A stretch of DNA of 34,803 nucleotides from an uncultured Prevotella sp. (GTDB taxonomy: Bacteria > Bacteroidota > Bacteroidia > Bacteroidales > Bacteroidaceae). The position numbers and the translations under genes are program-made. Of this stretch, positions 1-7,452 are shown piece after piece (the stretch's first letter is position 1; each line of letters begins with the position of its first letter). The stretch lies in assembly GCA_900315765.1 (NCBI GenBank), contig ONAK01000052.1:1-34803 (forward strand). Direction: 5' to 3'. Below the pieces are notes generated by a model. The model had not been told where the DNA came from and searched no databases. It was given only the letters and a program-made list of their open reading frames with translations.

Positions 1-17
1 GTAGTCGAGGAATCTTT

Positions 18-47
18 GCGGCTTTAGCCGCTTGCGCCCCAAGGCGC
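18..47. repeat. Two adjacent GC-rich hairpins in non-coding DNA
   Basis: Positions 18-31 form a 6-bp stem (GCGGCT/AGCCGC) with a TT loop. Positions 34-47 form a 5-bp stem (GCGCC/GGCGC) with a CCAA loop. No T-tract follows, so neither is a convincing terminator. They sit beside a repeat-rich segment (48-158) that resembles extragenic repeats seen between genes in many Bacteroidota. I see no gene in 1-196. Confidence 0.5.
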
Positions 48-84
48 ATTTATGAGATGTCTCCACGCGCTTCGCTTGGTCGAC

Positions 85-158
85 ATGACAAAGGGAGGAA
101 GGAATGCTCGGAATGACAAGGGAGGAAGGAATGCTCGGAATGACAATGGGAGGGTAAC
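85..158. repeat. Short tandem direct repeat, 27-28 bp unit
   Basis: A unit beginning ATGACAA and containing GGGAGGAAGGAATGCTCGGA occurs at 85-112 and 113-139, and a third, degenerate start follows at 140. The first copy has one extra A. The repeat is preceded by a segment (55-84) rich in CTCCACGCGCTTCGCTTGG. No open reading frame uses the repeat credibly; the reverse frame reads through it but only mirrors the repeat. Confidence 0.7.
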
Positions 159-196
159 CACAAAATTAGTACTAACCACTTAAAATTACCACAACT

Positions 197-298
197 ATGA
201 CAAAGAAAGAAACCGTAAAATTTATCGTTCAGCTCATTGCTTCGATTGCATCGGCGATACTGACGGCACTGGGGGCTACATCGTGTATGGGCGTGTAG
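197..298 (+). CDS. Smalltalk-type micro-protein (33 aa)
   Basis: This 33-codon ORF starts with a short lysine-rich segment (MTKKETVKF). A hydrophobic stretch of about 18 residues follows, and the protein ends in ATSCMGV. The charged start, small-residue-rich hydrophobic core and terminal TSCM match the smalltalk protein family of Bacteroidota as I remember it; that family averages about 34 residues and has no known function. In other genomes such genes often sit near HU-like and N-acetylmuramoyl-alanine amidase genes, which are not visible here. A Cys near the C-terminus, rather than the N-terminus, argues against a normal lipoprotein. A GC-rich hairpin follows directly. A short unrelated membrane peptide is the alternative. 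Confidence 0.65.
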   Translation: MTKKETVKFIVQLIASIASAILTALGATSCMGV

Positions 299-304
299 AA
301 GTTC

Positions 305-324
305 GGGGGGCAGCAATGCCCCCC
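305..324 (+). terminator. GC-rich hairpin after the smalltalk-type gene
   Basis: Perfect 8-bp stem (GGGGGGCA/TGCCCCCC) closed by a GCAA tetraloop, six bases after the stop codon at 298. No T-tract follows, so it could be a terminator without a strong U-run, or a stabilising 3' end for the short upstream mRNA. Confidence 0.4.
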
Positions 325-383
325 CTCTGCGTTAAACTCTCTTAAAGTTTATAATAAATCGCTTACGATATAAGTAATTTATT

Positions 384-391
384 TATCTTTG
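384..391 (+). promoter_or_regulatory. Bacteroidota -7 promoter box (acetyltransferase gene)
   Basis: TATCTTTG matches the TAnnTTTG consensus, about 36 bases before the start codon at 427. No clear TTTG -33 element is visible. Confidence 0.5.
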
Positions 392-426
392 CAGCGGAAA
401 AAAATAACAAGTAAGAAAGAAAAACT

Positions 427-996
427 ATGGATACGAAAGCAAAAGAGATGTTTGACATCATAGACGCCACAGGCTCGGGCGATAAAAGGGACGCGCGCAT
501 GCGAAACATAGAGGCGGAGATGATAAGGAGTCATGAACTATGCCTGAAAATCTCGGCGAGAAAGCCTACCGACCCTGACTACAAAGGGCTGCTGGAGGAA
601 CTGTTCGAACAAGAGATTGACGACAGCGTGGCCGTGGTTTCGCCGTTCTATTGCGACTGCGGATGCAGGATGACCTTCGGCAAGAACATCATCATCAACA
701 AAGGGGCTACGATCATATCGCCTGGAAGGGTGGTGATAGAAGACAACGTGCTGATTGGTCCGGAGGTGAAGATAGCAACGGTTAATCACGATCTGCACGA
801 CCGACACAACCTGATGCACTTCGGCCAGGTGACCATCAAAGAGAATGCGTGGATAGGCATCGGCGCCATCATCTGTCCGGGCGTTACCATCGGCAGAAAT
901 GCGGTGGTAGCCGCTGGTGCGGTGGTGACGAAGGACGTGCCCGACGACGTGGTGGTGGGCGGCAATCCGGCCCGCATCATCAAGAAGATTGATTAG
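427..996 (+). CDS. Maltose/galactoside-type sugar O-acetyltransferase
   Basis: 189 residues, normal for the maltose/galactoside acetyltransferase branch of the left-handed beta-helix (hexapeptide repeat) family, which transfers acetyl from acetyl-CoA to a sugar hydroxyl in the cytoplasm. The N-terminal helical cap (residues 1-60) is followed by hexapeptide turns from about residue 85 to 180, for example VVIEDNVLIG and VTIGRNAVVAAGAVV. His121 in TVNHDLHD is the expected catalytic histidine. The stretch before the helix carries three cysteines (76, 78, 80), more than usual. The true substrate cannot be read from sequence. The gene converges on the ketopantoate reductase-like gene, and the two stop codons share bases 994-995. 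Confidence 0.85.
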   Translation: MDTKAKEMFDIIDATGSGDKRDARMRNIEAEMIRSHELCLKISARKPTDPDYKGLLEELFEQEIDDSVAVVSPFYCDCGCRMTFGKNIIINKGATIISPGRVVIEDNVLIGPEVKIATVNHDLHDRHNLMHFGQVTIKENAWIGIGAIICPGVTIGRNAVVAAGAVVTKDVPDDVVVGGNPARIIKKID

Positions 997-1901
997 ATAC
1001 CGGCCTCGATGAAGCGGAGCTCGGCATCGAGCATCTCGAGCTTAGGCATGGGGCATCCTGCCTCGCGGGCTATCTGCAAGGGGCGGGTGTAGAGATAATA
1101 GATCTCCATAGGGCGATGGAAGTCGTAATCGAGTCGCATTGACGGCGAATAGGGCGTCATAGCGTCGGTGGTAGAAATCATCTTGTCGACAAAAGCGGCG
1201 TCGAGATTCTTCACGCCCAGGTGCTGGGCAGCAGTTACCACCTCCATCATCTGCTCGCGAATAAGTTGGCGCGTTGATGGGTTCTTCAGCAGCTGGTCGG
1301 TCTGTGTGTGCAGGGCTACGGTCATACCATTGAACGGCATGTTCCAGACGGCCTTCTTCCAGCGGGCCTCGTTGTACTCTACAAAGCCCGTCTCGATGCC
1401 AGCCGCACGAAACTCATCGACAACGGTCTGCATCAGCGCCTCGTCGCGGCATGAGTAGTTGGCCAGATTGATGCTGCCATAGCACTGATGGTTGACGACG
1501 CCCGGCTGAGTCTTGGACGAACAGATAAAGGCGAGTCCGGCAGCCAGTTGCACACCGGGGAACTGCTGCTGAACATCCTCCTCTACCCCGATGCCGTTCT
1601 GAATGAGCACCACCAGCGTGTTGGCGTGGAGCAAGGGCGGCAGCAGCGACTGCAGTTTGGCATTGTTGACCGACTTGAGGCATACGAGCACCACATCGCA
1701 CTGGGGCATGTCGGTAGTAGCACGATAGGCATTGACCTGAGGCAGATGGAACGAGCCATTGCAGGAGTCGACCTGCAGACCGTGCTGTTTTACATACTCA
1801 TAGTCGCTGCGAAACAGGAAATGAACTTCCTGCCCTGCATGAGCCAATTTGGCTCCATAATAGCCGCCAATGGCGCCTGTGCCGATGATTCCGTATTTCA
1901 T
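993..1901 (-). CDS. panE: 2-dehydropantoate 2-reductase family protein (ketopantoate reductase)
   Basis: 302 residues, normal length for ketopantoate reductase, which makes pantoate from ketopantoate with NADPH on the route to coenzyme A. An N-terminal Rossmann motif GTGAIGG lies at residues 7-13. The C-terminal helical domain carries the W-x-K and N-x-x-x-N pattern in ARWKKAVWNMPFNGM, where Lys183 matches the catalytic lysine. A later RPMEI segment corresponds to the conserved R-x-T-E-I region. No pan genes are adjacent, and the family includes paralogues, so pantothenate synthesis is likely but not proven. The coding end overlaps the stop of the convergent acetyltransferase gene by a few bases. 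Confidence 0.8.
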   Translation of the reverse strand: MKYGIIGTGAIGGYYGAKLAHAGQEVHFLFRSDYEYVKQHGLQVDSCNGSFHLPQVNAYRATTDMPQCDVVLVCLKSVNNAKLQSLLPPLLHANTLVVLIQNGIGVEEDVQQQFPGVQLAAGLAFICSSKTQPGVVNHQCYGSINLANYSCRDEALMQTVVDEFRAAGIETGFVEYNEARWKKAVWNMPFNGMTVALHTQTDQLLKNPSTRQLIREQMMEVVTAAQHLGVKNLDAAFVDKMISTTDAMTPYSPSMRLDYDFHRPMEIYYLYTRPLQIAREAGCPMPKLEMLDAELRFIEAGI

Positions 1902-1933
1902 AATGATAGTTGTTTCATAAAAAAATGCGACGG

Positions 1934-1941
1934 CAAAGTTA
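1934..1941 (-). promoter_or_regulatory. -7 promoter box for the ketopantoate reductase-like gene
   Basis: On the minus strand the box reads TAACTTTG, about 33 bases upstream of the start codon at 1901. No clear -33 TTTG was found. Confidence 0.5.
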
Positions 1942-1998
1942 CATTATTTTTTTGGAATTACTGAACGATTTTAATAATTTGTGCAAAAAATAAGATAA

Positions 1999-2781
1999 AT
2001 GATGACTACTTTAATTATTGGACTACTCATACCGCTATTGGGCACGATGCTGGGATCGGCTTTCGTCTTTATGATGAAAGACCAGATGTCGGTACGTTTG
2101 CAGAAGTCGCTGTTGGGTTTCGCTTCGGGAGTGATGGTGGCTGCATCGGTATGGTCGCTGCTCATTCCCGCGATGGAGATGGAGGCCGAGAAAGAGGCTT
2201 GGGCGGTGTTTCCGGCCGCAGTAGGATTCCTGTTGGGTATAGGATTCCTGCTGCTCATCGACGAGCTGACGCCTCACCTGCATATAGGTACTGACAAGCC
2301 GGAGGGCTTGCGCTCACATCTTTCGAAAACGGCGATGCTTGCGCTTGCTGTCACCATCCACAACCTGCCCGAAGGTATGGCTGTGGGTGTGGTTTTTGCG
2401 GGTGCCGAGAGCGGGCTGTCGAACATCTCGCTGACCAGCGCCATTGCGGTGTCGCTGGGTATCGCCATCCAGAATGTGCCCGAGGGGGCCATCATCTCAA
2501 TGCCGATGCGGGCAGCAGGCAATTCCAAGTGGAAGTCGTTCTTCATCGGCTCGTTGAGCGGCGCCGTTGAGCCCATCGGGGCCGTAGCGGTTCTGCTGTT
2601 GGCCTCGCTGCTGATGCCGGCCCTACCCTATCTGCTGGCCTTTGCCGCCGGCGCCATGTTCTACGTGGTAGTTGAGGAGCTGATTCCCGAAGCATCGGAG
2701 GGCAAGCACAGCAACCTAAGCACCATTGGTTTCGCCATAGGTTTCGTGCTGATGATGGTGCTCGACGTGGTGATGGGATGA
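1999..2781 (+). CDS. ZIP family divalent metal transporter
   Basis: 260 residues with about eight hydrophobic segments, the standard ZIP topology. The family moves zinc, and sometimes iron or manganese, into the cytoplasm across the inner membrane. The two diagnostic metal-binding helices are present: HNLPEGMA at residues 121-128, and QNVPEGA, whose PEG lies at 161-163. A further acidic motif, VVVEELIPEA, sits near the C-terminus. A short loop with TPHLHIG (residues 91-97) could bind metal. A ZupT/GufA-like assignment is reasonable, but metal specificity is not readable. The start is the first of two tandem Met codons. A TAATTTG sequence at 1975-1981 is a weak promoter candidate. Confidence 0.85.
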   Translation: MMTTLIIGLLIPLLGTMLGSAFVFMMKDQMSVRLQKSLLGFASGVMVAASVWSLLIPAMEMEAEKEAWAVFPAAVGFLLGIGFLLLIDELTPHLHIGTDKPEGLRSHLSKTAMLALAVTIHNLPEGMAVGVVFAGAESGLSNISLTSAIAVSLGIAIQNVPEGAIISMPMRAAGNSKWKSFFIGSLSGAVEPIGAVAVLLLASLLMPALPYLLAFAAGAMFYVVVEELIPEASEGKHSNLSTIGFAIGFVLMMVLDVVMG

Positions 2782-2826
2782 GCGACATGATTGCATTTTT
2801 TATTTATTCACAAGAACTATATAATT

Positions 2827-3205
2827 ATGAAAAAATTGACTTTATGCCTGATGGCAATGATGTGTGTGCTGAACCTTTCGGCACAGCGTGTGTATGATTT
2901 CAAAGTGAAGGACGATGCTGGCAGCGACGATTGAGGTGAACGGCGCCAACGAGCATCCGCTCTACACCTATCTGAAATCGCAGAAGGGGTTCGGCGGGTT
3001 CGACTTGAACGATAATATCGGCAAGCTGCTCGACAACATGTTGCGTAAGCGCGATGCCAACTACGACAAGAATCCGGACATCAAATGGAACTTCACCAAG
3101 TTCCTGATTAGTCGCGACGGCAGAGTGGTAAAGCGCTATGAGCCCACCGACAAGATAGCCGATATAGCCAGCGACGTGCAGCAGGAGCTTAGCTCTAACC
3201 GCTAA
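2827..3205 (+). pseudogene. Glutathione peroxidase, internally deleted and frameshifted
   Basis: The first 35 codons (2827-2934) encode a signal peptide ending in LNLSAQ and a glutathione peroxidase start (RVYDFKVKDDAG), then stop at a TGA. From about 2920, one frame over, the sequence resumes with IEVNGANEHPLYTYLKSQKG and DIKWNFTKFLISRDG, the typical C-terminal third of the family. The middle is missing, roughly 75-80 residues by comparison with the family. That segment carries the redox-active Cys/Sec region (NTATRCGFT in relatives) and the catalytic Gln, while the Trp-Asn pair of the C-terminal half remains. The product cannot be an active peroxidase. A short C-terminal ORF from the Met codon at 2915 is probably not a gene. 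An assembly error is the alternative. Confidence 0.8.
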
Positions 3206-3240
3206 TCCCCCCTCGCCTCTTCATAACTTTTTTTAAAATT

Positions 3241-3274
3241 CCCAAGGCAAAATAGCATTGCTTTGGGATTTTTT
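3241..3274 (+). terminator. Rho-independent terminator after the peroxidase pseudogene
   Basis: 10-bp stem CCCAAGGCAA/TTGCTTTGGG with one G-U pair and a 7-base loop, followed after one A by six T residues (3269-3274). Confidence 0.85.
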
Positions 3275-3277
3275 GTA

Positions 3278-3285
3278 TATATTTG
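3278..3285 (+). promoter_or_regulatory. -7 promoter box for the TPR histidine kinase
   Basis: TATATTTG lies directly after the terminator T-tract and 43 bases before the start codon at 3329. The terminator and promoter are nearly back to back. A TTG at 3258-3260, inside the terminator stem, is a possible -33 element. Confidence 0.6.
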
Positions 3286-3328
3286 CAGCAGAATTAGCAA
3301 TTTGACAATTTTTGGAACTATAAATGCA

Positions 3329-5302
3329 ATGAGAAAAAACCTTTTAATACTGGCATTATCTATTATCCTGATACCGATTTTGAATGGATGCAGTAAGGAC
3401 AACGCCGACTTTAAGAAACGATGTGAAGAGGCAGAGAAAATGGTTTACGATACCTATCTGCAGAAGGACTACAAACGGATTCTGGAGCTGACCGACAGCG
3501 TGAGAAAAGACGGCTTGTTTTCTGAGGGTAAGGCCTGCTACTGGAGGGGATATGCCTACGACCGACTGATGCAGAAACGCATGGCCGAGCTGTACTGGAA
3601 GACGGGTATTGCGGCTGTTGAGAACTCGACCGAGGACGAAGACTTGCGCGTATATGCCGGCATCACCAACCGACTGACGGGACTGCTGACCACATGGACC
3701 GAATATGAAGCCGCCCTGAAAGTGGCCATACCTGCTACCGAACGACTCAAGAGTCTGGGCCGCGACACTACCAGCGAATATACTAATATGCTCATCTATA
3801 TAGGATGCTGTCAGAGCCGACTGGGATTGAGCGACAAGAACACCTTCAACAGCCTGGAGGAGGCCTATCGTGCCCATCTCGACAACATCAAGCATCACCC
3901 TAATGCCATCAGCTATCGCGATGCCATCGTTGGCGTGATCAACATCTGTTACAACTATCTGGAAATAGGCGATTACAAGAAGGCGCACGCATGGCTGGAG
4001 CGCATGAAGCGACTGATAGACGGCTACGAAAAACAGGCCGACATGCGCCCCGACTACGCCGAAAAGCAGCAGGCGCGCTACGATATTTATATGGCCAGAG
4101 CCTTAGAAGGACTGGGCCGCAAAGAGGAGGCCGCCGAGGCCTACGAGCAGTTCTGTAAGACCGGCTTCTTCAGAACGGCAGAAGGCAACATACTGGCCAG
4201 CGACTATCTGCGATTGGCTGGACGATGGCAGGATGCTGCCGACAACTTCGGAAGCATGAATGAGATGATGAAGGCCTACGGCACCAGCTACTCGCTGGAG
4301 AACATACAGAAGATGCTGCTGAAGAAATATGAGGTAAACAAGAAGGCGGGGCGTTTAGACACTGCCCGCGCCGTGAGCATCAGCATCACCGAGCGGCTCG
4401 ACTCGGCCATCACACTCTCGCGCAGCGCCGAAGCTCGCGAAGAGGCTGCTGTGCACCAGAAGGAACTGGAGATGACCGCTGAGAACGAGCGATACATGCG
4501 CCAACAGCATATCACCCGACTCGCAATTATGGCGGCAGTCATCCTCCTGCTCTTCGTCTACATCGTGGTGCGCCATCGTGTGCAAGCACGCCTGGCAAAA
4601 GCGCTGGAGCATGCCAAGGAGTCGGACCGCATGAAGACGGCATTTGTGCAGCACATCAGTCACGAGATACGCACACCACTGAACATCATTACGGGTTTTG
4701 CACAGGTGGTGAGCAATCCCGACTACGAACTGAGCAAAGAAGACCGCAACCGCATCATGGCCGACATCAGTCATAACACCACGGAGATTACCAACTTTGT
4801 GAACGAGTTGCTGGAGCTGTCGGAGAGCGAGAGCCAAAGTGTTTACCAGTTGGACGAAGACGTGGATGTGGCGGCCATCTGTCAGGAGGCCATAGAGGCC
4901 AGCGAGACCGCGAACCAAGGCAAGCTGGCGATGAGCGTAAGCAGCGAACTGCCCGACGGCTATCGACTGAAGAGCAACGCCACAGCCATCCGCAAGATTC
5001 TGGACCGACTGATGAGCAACGCCCTGAAGTTTACCATGAGCGGCAGCGTTACCATCAGGATAAAAACGGAAAAGGGACACCTGAAGATAGCTGTGGAGGA
5101 TACAGGCAAGGGCATACCAAGCGATCAGCAGGAGCGCGTGTTCGAGCGATTCTACAAGATTGACTCCTTTGTACAGGGCATGGGACTGGGACTTACGGTA
5201 GCGCGACGTTCGGCTCAGCTGCTGGGCGGCACACTCACCATCGACCCAACCTACACCACAGGCTGCCGATTTGTGATATCCCTGCCCGAGAGAAACAGAT
5301 AG
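3329..5302 (+). CDS. TPR-containing sensor histidine kinase
   Basis: 657 residues from the ATG at 3329. Longer in-frame starts would lie in the promoter. The N-terminus is hydrophobic and ends in a lipobox (LNGC, Cys21). Residues of about 30-390 are helical with TPR-like pairs (CYWRGYAYDRLMQKRMAELY) and should sense in the periplasm. One membrane segment lies at about 395-417. The cytoplasmic kinase core has the H-box SHEIRTPLN with phospho-acceptor His445, an N-box with Asn564, the G1 motif VEDTGKGIP, an F-box FERFYKIDSF and G2 GMGLGL. There is no receiver or DNA-binding domain and no regulator next door, so it is an orphan kinase. Having both a lipobox and a membrane helix is odd. Confidence 0.88.
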   Translation: MRKNLLILALSIILIPILNGCSKDNADFKKRCEEAEKMVYDTYLQKDYKRILELTDSVRKDGLFSEGKACYWRGYAYDRLMQKRMAELYWKTGIAAVENSTEDEDLRVYAGITNRLTGLLTTWTEYEAALKVAIPATERLKSLGRDTTSEYTNMLIYIGCCQSRLGLSDKNTFNSLEEAYRAHLDNIKHHPNAISYRDAIVGVINICYNYLEIGDYKKAHAWLERMKRLIDGYEKQADMRPDYAEKQQARYDIYMARALEGLGRKEEAAEAYEQFCKTGFFRTAEGNILASDYLRLAGRWQDAADNFGSMNEMMKAYGTSYSLENIQKMLLKKYEVNKKAGRLDTARAVSISITERLDSAITLSRSAEAREEAAVHQKELEMTAENERYMRQQHITRLAIMAAVILLLFVYIVVRHRVQARLAKALEHAKESDRMKTAFVQHISHEIRTPLNIITGFAQVVSNPDYELSKEDRNRIMADISHNTTEITNFVNELLELSESESQSVYQLDEDVDVAAICQEAIEASETANQGKLAMSVSSELPDGYRLKSNATAIRKILDRLMSNALKFTMSGSVTIRIKTEKGHLKIAVEDTGKGIPSDQQERVFERFYKIDSFVQGMGLGLTVARRSAQLLGGTLTIDPTYTTGCRFVISLPERNR

Positions 5303-5326
5303 GCTTAAATTATGATGGAACTGGTA

Positions 5327-5962
5327 TTAACCGATAGTTCGTAAGATGATGTCAACCGCCTGTTCCTCTGTCTTGCCATCCATACTGATGACGAGATTAT
5401 AGTTGCGGCTATCGTAACGCGATGTATTGGCATATTTCTTAACATACTCTTCGCGCATCTTGTCTACTTTCTCAATAGTCTTCTTAGCCTCGGCCTCGTT
5501 CAATCCCTGCTTGCGCATGATACGCTCCAAACGGTAAGGCATAGAGGCCTGAATGAGTATGCTGAAATGATTGGGGTGATTTTTGAATACAAAGAAACCC
5601 AAACGACCGGCAATCACACACGATTCTTCTTCGGCTATGCCAAGAAGAATCTCTTTCTCAGCCTTATACACATTCTCGGTTGTGGGTTCAAGGGAATCAT
5701 CATTCCACCTATCATAAAGCGTGTAGCTTATTCCATGCCCTATGCTTCCTACTCGCATAAAATCAGCCCACCAACTTTCTTTCTTTCCTTTAAGACGCTC
5801 TATTTCATCAATCGTAAGATTGAATTTCTCTTCTAAAGCTTTGACATGTGCCTTATCGAAGAATTCAACACCAAGTTTTTCGGCCAACAAACGGCCAATT
5901 GTACGACCGCCACTACCTAACTCGCGATTAATAGTAATGACAAACTTCTGATTTCTATCCAT
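5327..5962 (-). CDS. Cytidylate kinase-like family protein
   Basis: 211 residues from the ATG at 5962. Upstream in-frame codons to 6010 overlap the promoter box and are rejected. The start FVITINRELGSGGRTIG (about residues 7-23) is the modified P-loop of the cytidylate-kinase-like family, an AAA-type nucleoside/nucleotide kinase branch, followed by LAEKLGVEFFDK. Later segments VIAGRLGFFVF and an Arg-rich lid region (YRLERIMRKQG) fit a phosphotransferase. It is shorter than and distinct from the main CMP kinase, and the substrate is unknown. It converges on the histidine kinase gene with a 24-base gap. Confidence 0.75.
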   Translation of the reverse strand: MDRNQKFVITINRELGSGGRTIGRLLAEKLGVEFFDKAHVKALEEKFNLTIDEIERLKGKKESWWADFMRVGSIGHGISYTLYDRWNDDSLEPTTENVYKAEKEILLGIAEEESCVIAGRLGFFVFKNHPNHFSILIQASMPYRLERIMRKQGLNEAEAKKTIEKVDKMREEYVKKYANTSRYDSRNYNLVISMDGKTEEQAVDIILRTIG

Positions 5963-6007
5963 AGTAATTTCTGTTATATAATCGAGTATTATTTGTATTA
6001 TTCTGTG

Positions 6008-6015
6008 CAAATATA
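6008..6015 (-). promoter_or_regulatory. -7 promoter box for the cytidylate kinase-like gene
   Basis: Minus-strand TATATTTG followed by CAC. It lies 46 bases upstream of the ATG at 5962 and inside the longer possible ORF, so it decides the start. Confidence 0.65.
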
Positions 6016-6046
6016 CAAAAAAACTTCAATACAGCGACTTATTTTT

Positions 6047-6073
6047 GAAAAAAATGCTTTATCTTACAGATAA
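6047..6073 (-). terminator. Weak terminator after hemG
   Basis: Read on the minus strand, a 6-bp AT-rich stem TTATCT/AGATAA (6059-6073) is followed by AGCA and a T-run. A second small hairpin (CTGTTT/AAACAG) lies nearer to hemG. Both stems are weak. Confidence 0.35.
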
Positions 6074-6098
6074 TTACCTGTTTTATAGAAACAGAAGA

Positions 6099-7445
6099 TT
6101 AGTCGAGCGTGATATTGGCAGCCTGATATATACGGTTGCCCATACCGATTCCATCGCGCAGATTGCCGGCAATAATCAGTCCTGGATACTGCTGCTGGAT
6201 AGAAGACACAGCCTGCAGGCGCAAACCGCTATCGCTACGATATTGAGGGATGGCTCGCTCATGACGGAAGATGCGAATGAGATCGGGCTCTACATCGGCC
6301 GGATACTTGAGCATAGTGTGGAATGAGTCGAGCACCATCTGACGGATTTCTTCGTCGGATTTCTGCATATAGTCGGTATGGCGGGCGCCTCCCATAAAAT
6401 AGGAATAGAGGGCTCCGCCTTCAGGAGCACGCTGAACGAAACATTCGGAGGGGAACAGGATGCCGAGCACCTTCTGCTGCTCACAACTGGGCACCAGACC
6501 ACCGAAAGCAGGCATGCGACGAGAACCTGCCTGGCGAACACCCACACAAACCTGAATGACGGGCGCATAATACAGACTGCTGATGGGATGCATCAAAGCC
6601 TGATCGACAAAGGGCAGCACCTCTGGCAAAGCATAAGCGCCAACGGTGGTTATCACATGGCGACAATATACAACCTTGCTACCACCATCATAAGTTACAC
6701 GCCAACGATGTTCCTTATCGGGCATCACCCTCACATCGCTGGCGCCTGTGATGATATTGACACCTTTGGCAAGGGCCTCAACCAAATGCTGCAGTCCGCC
6801 TACGGCCGAGAACACTTTCTTAGTGGCCAAACGGTCGCGACTGCTTTTGGGCTCCTTACCCTTGGCTATGGCACCACGAATAAAACTGCCATAGTTAGCT
6901 TCGAGATTATACAACTTTGGCAGCGCATAGCGCGTACACAACTTCATCGGGTCGCCGGCATAGACGCCCGAGATAAACGGATCGACGGCATACTCGTAGA
7001 ACGAACGCCCCAGTCGGCGCTGCGCCAACGAGCCAACCGACTCATCGGGATCGTCGCCCTTTTTACGCCAAGGTTCGCCCAAGATACGGAACTTGTCAGT
7101 AAGGGTGAAAAGCGGCGTAGTGATGGCGCTGAGCGGACCAGCAGGCAGCGCGTGGAAACGGTTGCCCTTCCAAATAAGACGGCGTTTTGACGACTCGCAG
7201 GCTGTTTCCAGCTGACAGCTACCTTCAAGCTGCTGAAACAATTCGGCCACCTCGGGAAACGAAACCACACCGGTATTAGGTCCGCTCTCGAACGTAAAAC
7301 CATTCTCGGTGTAAGTGCGTATCTGTCCGCCTATGCGGTTCTGCTTCTCCAACACCAGAACATCGCGTCCGGCATTTTTAAGATTGAAAGCTGTGCTGAG
7401 TCCAGTTAGTCCGGCACCTATGATAACGGTATCGTGTTGTTGCAT
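6099..7445 (-). CDS. hemG: Protoporphyrinogen oxidase (HemY/PgoX-type flavoprotein)
   Basis: 448 residues, typical for the FAD-dependent protoporphyrinogen oxidase family (often labelled HemG in Bacteroidota, structurally HemY-like). It oxidises protoporphyrinogen IX to protoporphyrin IX. The dinucleotide-binding start DTVIIGAGLTGLSTAF, residues 5-20, is followed by VLVLEKQNRIGGQIRTY, the usual FAD contact. The C-terminal segment IIAGNLRDGIGMGNRI is the family's second FAD motif. It lies 7 bases behind hemN on the same strand, so the two are surely co-transcribed, and HemN makes its substrate. Classic HemY uses oxygen, so in an anaerobe the electron acceptor is an open question. Confidence 0.88.
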   Translation of the reverse strand: MQQHDTVIIGAGLTGLSTAFNLKNAGRDVLVLEKQNRIGGQIRTYTENGFTFESGPNTGVVSFPEVAELFQQLEGSCQLETACESSKRRLIWKGNRFHALPAGPLSAITTPLFTLTDKFRILGEPWRKKGDDPDESVGSLAQRRLGRSFYEYAVDPFISGVYAGDPMKLCTRYALPKLYNLEANYGSFIRGAIAKGKEPKSSRDRLATKKVFSAVGGLQHLVEALAKGVNIITGASDVRVMPDKEHRWRVTYDGGSKVVYCRHVITTVGAYALPEVLPFVDQALMHPISSLYYAPVIQVCVGVRQAGSRRMPAFGGLVPSCEQQKVLGILFPSECFVQRAPEGGALYSYFMGGARHTDYMQKSDEEIRQMVLDSFHTMLKYPADVEPDLIRIFRHERAIPQYRSDSGLRLQAVSSIQQQYPGLIIAGNLRDGIGMGNRIYQAANITLD

Positions 7446-7452
7446 AATCTCT

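Noticed and set aside
50-316. 88-codon reverse-strand ORF over the left-end repeats
   Set aside because: It only mirrors the tandem repeat (CHSEHSFLP twice) and has the SEARGDIS-like tail typical of false ORFs read from such extragenic repeats. It also overlaps the better-supported smalltalk-type gene.
5963-6010. Longer N-terminus for the cytidylate kinase-like protein
   Set aside because: The added segment overlaps a TATATTTG promoter box and does not look like the family's start, which begins near the P-loop-like motif.
6378-7190. 270-codon plus-strand ORF opposite hemG
   Set aside because: It is antisense to a clear protoporphyrinogen oxidase. It has no domain or promoter and looks like a shadow frame.
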